The position numbers were made by a program, and so were the translations under genes. Of a stretch of 12,472 nt of DNA, positions 4,993-11,307 are shown piece by piece; the stretch's first letter is position 1; each line of letters opens with the position of its first letter. A model generated the notes under the pieces. That model saw only the letters and a list, made by a program, of their open reading frames with translations, had not been told where the DNA came from and ran no database searches. Location of the stretch: assembly GCA_021850345.1 (NCBI GenBank), contig JAJZMN010000143.1, positions 1-12,472 of the forward strand. The letters run 5' to 3'. Origin of the DNA: Actinomycetes bacterium. GTDB lineage: Bacteria > Actinomycetota > Acidimicrobiia > Acidimicrobiales > RAAP-2.

Positions 4993-6717
4993 TCAGCCCT
5001 GCTCGCCGGCGACCTGGGCCTGGGTCCGACGCGACTCGGCTCGTCGCTCCGCGTCGAGTCGTTCGAGCTCGACCGGGGAGTGATCGACGTGCACCATCGA
5101 CGCTGCGATCGCATGGTGGCCCGCCACCTCGTCGATGAGGCGGTGCATGGCTTGCGCGACCCGTCGATAGACCGGATGGCCCTGCGCACCTGAACGAAGT
5201 TCGACCACGTGCATCGCCTCGCGCGCGTTCATCTGCATCGCGTAGCGCACCTTGAACGCGAGCGCGACCGCGTATGGCGCTTGTGCAGGGAAGCTCGACG
5301 AGAGCGCGTCGTGCAACCCGGCCGAGCGCGCCATCGCGCGATGGAAGGCGTCTGCCTCTCCAGCCTCCACCACGAGCTCGGGGACCTCGTAGCCGAGGGA
5401 CGTCGACAGCGGCTGCCAGTCGATCGTGAGCATCCGGTGGCGTTGAAGGTCTCGGAACGCGCCGTAGTCGGTGACGAGCTCGAAGCGGTACTCGGTGCGT
5501 TCGAACGCGCGACCGGGACGGTGGCGGCGGTTCTTTCGGTCACCGACGTAGGCGGCGAGCAGCGCCGAGCGGTCGGCGGCTGGCAGTGCTCGTACCCGCG
5601 CGAGCGCGTCGCGCTCGGAGACGTCGAGGAACGAGAAGCACGCTGCGGCGAGCACCTTGTCCTCGCCTTCGGGGTCGAAGTCGACGAGGCTGACTTCGGG
5701 TGCCTGCGGCGGAACCCCCCCCTCCCCCACCAGCGCGCTCCCGCCGGTGTCACCCCACAGGCGCTCGACCACTGCTGCCGTGCCGTCGCGGGTGGCCGCG
5801 AGGTACCCCGTCCACTCCCCGCCACGCTCGGGCAGATCGACACGCTGGAGGAACGACGGGATCACCTTGCGCAGCTCGGTGAGCATCATGGCGCCGTAGT
5901 GGCGAACTTCTGGAAGCGGGTGCGCCGCCATGCGCAGCAGCAGGGCCTCATAGGCCTGACCGTCACCGTACATGCCGACGTTGGACAGCGAGGCGGCGGG
6001 CAGGAGCCCGCGCACCGCGTCCAGCGCCTTGGCCCGGATCGCCTGACGGTGCACGAAGTCCGAGTCCGCTGGCTGGCGCGGGTAGCGCGTGCCGAGCCAG
6101 GCGACCAGGCGCTGGAGCAGCGCAGCGTATGTGTCGAACATGCGGTCCATGTCGCCGACGTAACGCGCGCCCAGGGCCGACTCGAGCACCTCAGGTGGGC
6201 GGTGATAGCGATAGTGCCCGCTCGGGAGGCGCTGGTCGTAGCCGATGTAGCGCGTCGACTGCTCGAGGTACGACATGAGTCGGCCACGTTCGAGGACCTT
6301 GGTCAAGATGTTCGAGGCCTGCTCGCACGCGAGGTGGACGCCACCGAGCTGGGCCACCGAGTCGTCGCCGAACTCGAAGAAGACCCGCTCGTAGAGGCGT
6401 TCCGCCCGCGCGAGCCCGACGGTCGCGTCGATCGTCGAGTCCCCGGCGACGTCCAGCTCGCCCACGAACTCGTCGAGGAAGAGGCGCCGCAGGCTCTTGG
6501 GTGAGCGTGAGTACCTGGCGAAGAGCGCGCCCTTCACCACCTCGGGCAGGTTCACCAGGGCGAAGACCGGGAGGTCGAGGTTCGTGACGTAGCGCCGGAG
6601 GATGGCTTCCTCGTCGGCCGTGAACTCCTCGGGGGTGTAGGGGGCCATGGCCCGGCCAACCTTAGAGGCCGCCCCGGTGCCGGTGGCGGACCGTCGGCGC
6701 GTGCCCCGGGCGCTCAC
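4993..6717 (-). CDS. Tandem (two-domain) ThyX-like protein, FAD-dependent thymidylate synthase homologue
   Basis: ThyX enzymes make dTMP from dUMP using FAD and methylenetetrahydrofolate; typical subunits are about 220-250 residues. This 574-residue protein carries two ThyX-like halves. Half one (about 50-300) has RGRLMSYLEQSTRYI at 144-158, matching the RHR-x7-S signature except His to Gly, and a helical end EVRHYGAMMLTELRKVIP, but no NAR motif. Half two (about 345-550) has a true RHR at 426-428 but lacks the Ser seven residues later, while MQMNAREAMHVVELRSGAQG at 494-513 preserves the substrate-site NAR...LR...AQ pattern. The motif losses are therefore complementary. It may work as an internal pseudo-dimer, have a changed activity, or be non-catalytic. 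The GTG at 6717 overlaps the helY stop (GTGA). The ATG at 6648 (551 residues) is an equally good start, since the extra 23 residues are Arg/Gly-rich and a -10-like box precedes it. I therefore give no gene symbol. Confidence 0.85.
   Translation of the reverse strand: MSARGTRRRSATGTGAASKVGRAMAPYTPEEFTADEEAILRRYVTNLDLPVFALVNLPEVVKGALFARYSRSPKSLRRLFLDEFVGELDVAGDSTIDATVGLARAERLYERVFFEFGDDSVAQLGGVHLACEQASNILTKVLERGRLMSYLEQSTRYIGYDQRLPSGHYRYHRPPEVLESALGARYVGDMDRMFDTYAALLQRLVAWLGTRYPRQPADSDFVHRQAIRAKALDAVRGLLPAASLSNVGMYGDGQAYEALLLRMAAHPLPEVRHYGAMMLTELRKVIPSFLQRVDLPERGGEWTGYLAATRDGTAAVVERLWGDTGGSALVGEGGVPPQAPEVSLVDFDPEGEDKVLAAACFSFLDVSERDALARVRALPAADRSALLAAYVGDRKNRRHRPGRAFERTEYRFELVTDYGAFRDLQRHRMLTIDWQPLSTSLGYEVPELVVEAGEADAFHRAMARSAGLHDALSSSFPAQAPYAVALAFKVRYAMQMNAREAMHVVELRSGAQGHPVYRRVAQAMHRLIDEVAGHHAIAASMVHVDHSPVELERLDAERRAESRRTQAQVAGEQG
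6659..6664 (-). promoter_or_regulatory. Possible internal -10 box (TAAGGT) for the thyX-like gene
   Basis: On the minus strand TAAGGT lies 10 nt before the ATG at 6648. It fits TANNNT but is slightly further from the start codon than the other candidates in this window. The same bases include AAGG, which might instead act as a distant ribosome site. It supports the shorter start weakly. Confidence 0.25.
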
Positions 6718-9062
6718 TCGATGATGTCGGGCGCGCCGCCTGCAGCCACCACGTCACGGCGCAGGAGGTGCATCGCCGCGTCGGCAGCGGCGGCCGTGGC
6801 GGGGTCTGGCGCTACCGTGGCGACCTGCCCGACCAGGTCGACGAGCTGCTTGAGCGTACGCACGAAGTCACCGGGCGCGAGCTCGCCGATGTCGCTCGCT
6901 GCGACCTCGAGCACCGTCCCGAACGAGGCGCCGCGCGCCCACGAGGTCACCGCACCGGCGAGTCCGTGCTCGGGTTGGCGGGTGCGGGGGACGAGGTGCA
7001 CCTCCTCGAGCGCACGGATGCGCTCGGCAGCACGGTCGAGCGCGGCCAGCCGCTCGGCGAGCTCCATGCGGCGCCGTTCGCCCAGCCGGTCCCCCGCGCT
7101 GCGCCGGTCCCTGACGCTGCGCGTGCGGCCGCGCCGGCCGTCGTCGGCACCGGCACGCGTCCCCGCTCGTCGGCGGCCCTGGGCACTTGCCGGCCGCCGG
7201 GCGCGCCGGCGCTCGAAGACGAGCGACGAGAGGACGCCAGCGAGCACCGAGGGCTCGGCACCCGCCAGCACATCGTCGCTCAACGCCTCGGCCACGAGGA
7301 GGTCGCACTCGTGGTAGATCCGGGAGAGCTGTACGCCGCGCGGCCTGAGGCGCCAGTCGTCGACGTACCCGAGCTCCTCGAGCACCGCGAGCCGGCGACC
7401 GAGATGCTCGGCGAGCGCGTCGCCCGTTCGCGCCTCACGCCGGCGCCTGCGCGCTGCGGGTCGGCGATCGTCGGCGACTTCGCCACCGGCGCTCCGGCGA
7501 GCCTTGTCGGCCTGCCACTGCGCGAAGGAGCGGCGCAGGATGTCGAGGGCGACGGGGCGCTCGAACCGGCGAACCAGGTTCACCGCGAGGTTGTAGGTCG
7601 GCCGGAAGGACGAGCGCAGGTCCGGCGGGGGCGCGACGGCGACCCGCGCCATCTCGGAGACCGGGGTCTCGGGGGTCCACAGCACGACGGCGTGGCCCTC
7701 GTGGTCGAGTCCACGGCGTCCCGCCCGCCCCGTCAGCTGCGCGTACTCGCCCGAGGTGAGCGGCGCGCGACCTGCGCTGCCGTACTTGTCGAAGCGTTCG
7801 ATGACGACGGTGCGCGCCGGCACGTTGATACCCAGCGAGAGCGTCTCGGTCGCGAACACCACTTGGAGGAGCCCAGCGGCGAAGCACTCCTCGACCGTCT
7901 CGCGGAACGCCGGCACCAGTCCGGCGTGGTGCGCGGCGATGCCCGACGTGAGCCCCTCCAACCAATGGTCGTAGCCGAGCACCTCGAGGGCGTCGTCGCT
8001 CAGCTCCTCCACGTGGCGCTCGGCGATGCGGCGGATCTCGGCGCGCTGGGGCTGGTCTGCGAGCCGGAGCCCGTCGTGGAGGCACTGGGTGACCGCGTCG
8101 TCGCAGGAAGCTCGGCTGAAGATGAAGACGATGGCGGGCAGCAGCTCTCGATCGTCCAGCGCTTCGACGAGCTCGGTGCGGCGAGGGGCGCGGAATGCCA
8201 GACGCGGCCCGCGGCGGTCACCGCGCCAGCGGGGCGGCGGCGCGGACTGCGCCATGCGGCGAGCGACAATGTCGAGCCGCACGGCGTCGCCCCCTGGCCG
8301 ACCGTCCGAGAGCAGTGGCAGCAAGGTGGTGCCTTCCTCCGCTGTGCCACCTGCACGATGGTGGACGGCGAGATGGTGACGGAGCACGACCGGGCGGCGG
8401 CGTTCGACGACGACCGAGGTGGGACCTCGGACAGCGGTGAGCCAGTCGCCCAGCTCCTTTGCGTTCGAGACGGTGGCAGACAGGCATACGAAGGAGACGC
8501 TTGGCGGGCAGAGGATCAGCACCTCCTCCCAAACGCCGCCGCGGTAGGGGTCCTGGAGGTAGTGCACCTCGTCGAGCACGACGGTGCGGAGCCCCGCGAG
8601 AAGCTCGGAGCCTGCGAGGAGCATGTTGCGCAGGACCTCGGTGGTCATGACCACGACCGGCGCGTCCGGCCGTACGGCCGCGTCTCCGGTGAGCAGGCCC
8701 ACGCGTGTGGCGCCGTGGGCGGCCGCCAGCTCGGCGAACTTCTGGTTCGACAGTGCCTTCAGCGGGGTCGTGTAGAAGGCCTTCTGTCCCGCCCGCAGTG
8801 CCAGGTCGACCGCGTACGCTGCCACGAGCGTCTTGCCCGAGCCGGTTGGTGCGGAGACGAGGACCGACCTGCCCGCTTCCACGGCGTCGAAGGCCTCGAG
8901 CTGGAAGGGGTCGGGAGCGAAGCGGAGCGAGCGCAGAAACTGCTGGCGTGCCGAGGCGCTCTCGCGCTCGCCGTAGCGCTGCGCGGCGCCCAGCGCCCGT
9001 TCGCGAGGCGCGGGTGGGCGGTCTGGCGCGGGATCCCGCGCCCGACTGTCGGGCCGCGACAT
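6714..9062 (-). CDS. helY: Ski2/Mtr4-like superfamily II helicase HelY
   Basis: ATP-dependent nucleic-acid helicase of the Ski2/Mtr4/Dob1 group, 782 residues. Core motifs: APTGSGKT (71-78, Walker A), TTPLKALSNQKF (motif Ia), VLDEVHYLQD (162-171, DEVH box), LSATVSN (194-200), FIFSRASC (313-320), FATETLSLGINVPART (403-418) and QLTGRAGRRGLD (442-453). From about 577 the Ski2-type C-terminal (DSHCT) region follows: LSRIYHECDLLVAEAL, then SWARGASFGTVLE, then GDFVRTLKQLVDLVGQVATV at 731-750. It is shorter than mycobacterial HelY, which I recall as about 900 residues. The substrate (RNA or DNA) is not shown by sequence. Start: ATG at 9062 overlaps the tatC stop (TGATG); an upstream in-frame extension would run through tatC and is not real. 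Placement after tatC is the mycobacterial gene order. It overlaps the thyX-like start by 4 nt, so both are probably co-translated. Confidence 0.93.
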   Translation of the reverse strand: MSRPDSRARDPAPDRPPAPRERALGAAQRYGERESASARQQFLRSLRFAPDPFQLEAFDAVEAGRSVLVSAPTGSGKTLVAAYAVDLALRAGQKAFYTTPLKALSNQKFAELAAAHGATRVGLLTGDAAVRPDAPVVVMTTEVLRNMLLAGSELLAGLRTVVLDEVHYLQDPYRGGVWEEVLILCPPSVSFVCLSATVSNAKELGDWLTAVRGPTSVVVERRRPVVLRHHLAVHHRAGGTAEEGTTLLPLLSDGRPGGDAVRLDIVARRMAQSAPPPRWRGDRRGPRLAFRAPRRTELVEALDDRELLPAIVFIFSRASCDDAVTQCLHDGLRLADQPQRAEIRRIAERHVEELSDDALEVLGYDHWLEGLTSGIAAHHAGLVPAFRETVEECFAAGLLQVVFATETLSLGINVPARTVVIERFDKYGSAGRAPLTSGEYAQLTGRAGRRGLDHEGHAVVLWTPETPVSEMARVAVAPPPDLRSSFRPTYNLAVNLVRRFERPVALDILRRSFAQWQADKARRSAGGEVADDRRPAARRRRREARTGDALAEHLGRRLAVLEELGYVDDWRLRPRGVQLSRIYHECDLLVAEALSDDVLAGAEPSVLAGVLSSLVFERRRARRPASAQGRRRAGTRAGADDGRRGRTRSVRDRRSAGDRLGERRRMELAERLAALDRAAERIRALEEVHLVPRTRQPEHGLAGAVTSWARGASFGTVLEVAASDIGELAPGDFVRTLKQLVDLVGQVATVAPDPATAAAADAAMHLLRRDVVAAGGAPDIIE

Positions 9063-9832
9063 CAACGCCGGAAGAGCTTCCCGACGCCGATCGCGGCGAA
9101 GTAGAAGACGATGAGCGGTGCCCCGAGCGCGCACATGGAGAACGGGTCGGAGCTCGGCGTGAGCACGGCGGCAGCGACAGTGATGCCGATGACTGCCCAT
9201 CGCCAATGGCGAAGGAGGGTTGCCGGCGATACCACGCGGGCGAGCTGCAGGGCGACCAGGACGACGGGGAACTCGAAGGTCAGCCCGAACAGCACCATCA
9301 ACAAGAGGATGAGGGTGAGGTAGGAGTTCGGGTTCAAGAGCTCGTGGACGCGGTTCCCGCCGATGTCGATGAGCCAGCCCATCGTGTGTGGCAGGACGAC
9401 GTAGACGATCGCGCAGCCGAGCAAGAAGAGCACGATGGACGCCATCACGAAGGGCACGGCGTAGCGCTTCTCGCTGCGTCGGAGGCCGGGCGTGATGAAG
9501 CGCCAAAGCTCCCACAGCACGACCGGCGACGCGAGGACGGCGCCCCCGAAGGCGGCCATCTTGATGCGCAGCGTGAGCTGTGTGGTCGCGCCCGTCGCGT
9601 AGAAGGTGCAGCTGTGCGCGTGCGCCAGGTGGATCTGGCAGAAGGGGTGGCTCAGCACCGTGAGCATCGATGTGTAGAACAGTGCCGCCGCGCACGCGGC
9701 GACGATGAACGCGACGACGGCGACGACCAAGCGACGTCGCAGCTCGCCGAGGTGCTCGCCGATGGTCATCGCGTCAGGCCCTGGTCGCCTGGGTCGTGTC
9801 GTGGGCGCGCGCCCGGTCAGGGGAAGCGACAT
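9062..9832 (-). CDS. tatC: Twin-arginine translocase subunit TatC
   Basis: Polytopic core of the Tat pathway, which exports folded proteins carrying twin-arginine signals; TatC binds the signal peptide. The protein is 256 residues with six hydrophobic segments (roughly 35-55, 92-110, 126-147, 171-195, 210-225, 235-250). Signature parts: EHLGELRRRL at 26-35, with Glu30 at the position of E. coli Glu15; ELWRFITPGLRRSEKRY at 108-124; and FEFP at 186-189, where Glu187 matches the conserved buried acidic residue. DPF at 229-231 matches the motif before the last helix. The ATG at 9832 is 1 nt past the tatB stop, but the ATG at 9769 (Met22, directly before TIGEHLGEL) gives a more usual N-terminus. 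The first 21 residues are Pro/Arg-rich, so the start is uncertain. It overlaps helY by one base. Confidence 0.95.
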   Translation of the reverse strand: MSLPLTGRAPTTRPRRPGPDAMTIGEHLGELRRRLVVAVVAFIVAACAAALFYTSMLTVLSHPFCQIHLAHAHSCTFYATGATTQLTLRIKMAAFGGAVLASPVVLWELWRFITPGLRRSEKRYAVPFVMASIVLFLLGCAIVYVVLPHTMGWLIDIGGNRVHELLNPNSYLTLILLLMVLFGLTFEFPVVLVALQLARVVSPATLLRHWRWAVIGITVAAAVLTPSSDPFSMCALGAPLIVFYFAAIGVGKLFRR

Positions 9833-9833
9833 G

Positions 9834-10241
9834 TCAGTTCAGCGTGGGATCGTCGACTGCGAGGCGCTCGAGATCGACGTCGGCACCCTCGGCACGGCCA
9901 CCGGCGGTGGCGTGGCCGAGTGGGGATCCACGGCCCGTCGGGGGACCCACCGGCCGGCCGGTCACCGCGGCGTCCTCGGCGAGGTCGACGGCGCCCGGCG
10001 ATCCGTCCGCGAGCTCGTTCAGCAACGTGATCGGCGAGCGCGCGTAGCGCACGATGTCGCGCCCGGTGGGCAGGTCCGGCATCGTCTGGCGAAGCTCGCC
10101 GTCGATGCGTTGAGAGAAGGTGCGCACCTTCCCCCAGGCGGCACCGAGCTGGCGGGCGACCTCGGGAAGGCGCTTGGGGCCGAGCAGGACGATCGCCACC
10201 ACGAAGATGATGATGAGCTTTGTCGGGCTGAGGTCCAGCAC
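9834..10241 (-). CDS. tatB: Sec-independent translocase protein, TatB-like (TatA/B family)
   Basis: Single-span partner of TatC in the inner membrane. The 135-residue product has a short periplasmic start, a hydrophobic helix LIIIFVVAIVLLGP (9-22), the hinge GPKRLPEVARQLG (21-33), an amphipathic helix to about 54 and a long Pro/Gly-rich tail. LGP in place of TatA's FG, and the longer tail, favour TatB, the signal-receiving partner. The mycobacterial gene at this position is called tatA, so the exact subtype is uncertain. GTG at 10241 is chosen as start because it begins exactly at the family N-terminus and has a -10-like box TAGACT 8 nt upstream. A longer open frame to 10346 only adds an Arg/Pro-rich stretch. 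It heads the run tatB-tatC-helY-thyX-like. Confidence 0.9.
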   Translation of the reverse strand: MLDLSPTKLIIIFVVAIVLLGPKRLPEVARQLGAAWGKVRTFSQRIDGELRQTMPDLPTGRDIVRYARSPITLLNELADGSPGAVDLAEDAAVTGRPVGPPTGRGSPLGHATAGGRAEGADVDLERLAVDDPTLN

Positions 10242-10249
10242 GCGGGGCG

Positions 10250-10255
10250 AGTCTA
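10250..10255 (-). promoter_or_regulatory. Candidate -10 box (TAGACT) for leaderless tatB
   Basis: On the minus strand TAGACT fits TANNNT and is 8 nt from the GTG at 10241. No Shine-Dalgarno sequence is present, so a leaderless message starting at the GTG is the simplest reading. No clear -35 was seen. Confidence 0.45.
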
Positions 10256-10310
10256 CAGGGGGTCCGGGGGTCCGCCATCGGGCGCGCCGCGACCGGACGC
10301 CAGCCTCGCG

Positions 10311-10330
10311 CGCCTCGGGCAGCCGAGGCG
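10311..10330 (-). terminator. Strong hairpin between lepB and tatB
   Basis: CGCCTCGG (10311-10318) pairs with CCGAGGCG (10323-10330) around the 4-nt GCAG loop, a compact 8-bp stem. It lies between the lepB stop and the tatB promoter, in the right place to end the lepB message. There is no T-tract on either side. Confidence 0.48.
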
Positions 10331-10350
10331 TGTCACAGGCGTTCACGCCG

Positions 10351-10417
10351 GCCGCTGCGCCAGGAGCCGCTGCGCCAGGAGCCGCTGCGCCAGGAGCCGC
10401 TGCGCCAGGAGCCGCTG
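10351..10417. repeat. 15-bp tandem repeat, 4.5 copies, intergenic
   Basis: The unit GCCGCTGCGCCAGGA occurs four times exactly (10351-10365, 10366-10380, 10381-10395, 10396-10410), then GCCGCTG at 10411-10417. It ends 4 bases from the lepB stop and is not part of a supported gene. Each copy holds CTG-CGC-CAG, a very weak 3-bp stem. It would be a variable-number tandem repeat locus in the lepB 3' untranslated region. Confidence 0.92.
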
Positions 10418-10421
10418 GGTG

Positions 10422-11201
10422 TCAGAAGAACCGCCAGCGCCCGGGCGGCCAGATGATGAGAAAGACCTTCCCCACGATGTAGGAGGACTTCACCGGTCCC
10501 CACGTCCTCGAGTCGCAGGAGTTGATCCGGTTGTCGCCCATGACGAAGTAGTCGCCCTTGGGGACGGTGTACGGCGCCGTCATCGACGTGTAGGTGTGCG
10601 GTCCCTTGGGCAGCCACGGCTCGGCCAGGAGCTTGCCTGTGATGTACACCTGGCCGTGCTTCGCCGAGACGGTCTGGCCGGGCAGGCCGATCACGCGCTT
10701 GACGAGGTCCGGGACGATCGGGCCCCCGCAGTCCTCTGCGGGCGGGCGCTTGAAGACGATGATTGTGCCCGGGTGGATCGTGCCGTAGATCTTGTTGACG
10801 ACGATCCGGTCCCCTGCCTTCAGGGTCGGCCACATCGATGTCGACGGAACGTAGAAGGTCTCGAGCACGAAGGTTCGCACGAGGAACGCCGCCACGAGGG
10901 CGATGACGATGATGACCGCCCACTCGGCGATCCAGCCGTGGCGATGCCGGCGCCGGTGCCGCGCCCCCTGGTGTCGCGCGCCGTCGCCGGCTCCGTGCAC
11001 GTCGGAAGCCCCCGACGCCGCTGTGGTCGCTGTGCCGTGGGGCCCACCGGCCGCCGCCGCGCTCCCGCCGTATGGCGCGCCGTCCAGTTCGAGGGTCGTG
11101 CGGCTCTCGCCGGACGCCGCTTCCTCAGGGGGCGCCCCGCCGAGCGGGGCCCCGCCGACCGCCGGGTCGTCGGAGGCGTCGTCGGGCGGTTCTTGGCTCA
11201 C
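10422..11201 (-). CDS. lepB: Signal peptidase I (leader peptidase)
   Basis: Membrane serine protease that cleaves signal peptides from exported proteins on the outer face of the membrane. The product is 259 residues. Residues 1-88 form an unusually long Gly/Ala/His/Arg-rich cytosolic tail that becomes strongly basic at 75-88 (GARHQGARHRRRHR). One membrane span follows at about 92-112. The catalytic site is VPSTSMWPTL at 118-127, with nucleophile Ser122 before Met123, and DLVKRVIGLPG at 165-175, with general base Lys168. MGDNRINSCDSRTWGPV at 221-237 is the conserved box E. All active-site parts are intact. The GTG at 11201 is taken because a TAGCCT box sits 9 nt upstream and no Shine-Dalgarno sequence is present; a shorter start would have to lie within the disordered tail. 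The gene sits between pafA and tatB, where pafBC stand in mycobacteria. Confidence 0.95.
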   Translation of the reverse strand: MSQEPPDDASDDPAVGGAPLGGAPPEEAASGESRTTLELDGAPYGGSAAAAGGPHGTATTAASGASDVHGAGDGARHQGARHRRRHRHGWIAEWAVIIVIALVAAFLVRTFVLETFYVPSTSMWPTLKAGDRIVVNKIYGTIHPGTIIVFKRPPAEDCGGPIVPDLVKRVIGLPGQTVSAKHGQVYITGKLLAEPWLPKGPHTYTSMTAPYTVPKGDYFVMGDNRINSCDSRTWGPVKSSYIVGKVFLIIWPPGRWRFF

Positions 11202-11210
11202 GGGGGTCCG

Positions 11211-11216
11211 AGGCTA
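11211..11216 (-). promoter_or_regulatory. Candidate -10 box (TAGCCT) for leaderless lepB
   Basis: On the minus strand TAGCCT fits TANNNT and lies 9 nt before the GTG at 11201, so transcription would start at the start codon. No recognisable -35 or ribosome site is present. Confidence 0.42.
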
Positions 11217-11235
11217 CAAGGTGCTCCGTGCAAAC

Positions 11236-11260
11236 GCCCGGCATCCCGAGTCGGCCGGGC
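11236..11260 (-). terminator. Candidate terminator hairpin after pafA
   Basis: GCCCGGC (11236-11242) pairs with GCCGGGC (11254-11260), a perfect 7-bp stem with an 11-nt loop. On the minus strand it lies 47 nt past the pafA stop and is followed by a short GTTTGC stretch. It precedes the lepB -10 box, so pafA and lepB are probably separate transcription units. Confidence 0.42.
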
Positions 11261-11307
11261 CGGTGCGCCGGTACGTGGACGGGCACGCCAGCGGTCCGCC
11301 GGGCACG

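Noticed and set aside
4812..5189. Minus-strand frame of 125 codons at the end of the thyX-like gene
   Set aside because: Mostly overlaps the thyX-like C-terminus in another frame and shows no conserved pattern.
5209..6504. 431-codon plus-strand frame
   Set aside because: Antisense to the ThyX-like gene, whose motifs are clear; no domain is visible in the plus-strand product.
6768..9104. 778-codon plus-strand frame
   Set aside because: Antisense to helY, which has all helicase motifs; the product is a composition artefact.
9063..9695. N-terminal extension of helY up to 9695
   Set aside because: These 211 codons lie inside tatC in another frame and encode Arg/His/Pro-rich sequence; the ATG at 9062 overlapping the tatC stop is the sensible start.
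10242..10346. N-terminal extension of tatB up to 10346
   Set aside because: Adds 35 Arg/Pro-rich residues before a start that already matches the TatA/B family N-terminus, and would run through the -10 box and the hairpin.
10351..10417. Possible CRISPR array
   Set aside because: The 15-bp units abut directly with no spacers, and there are no cas genes.
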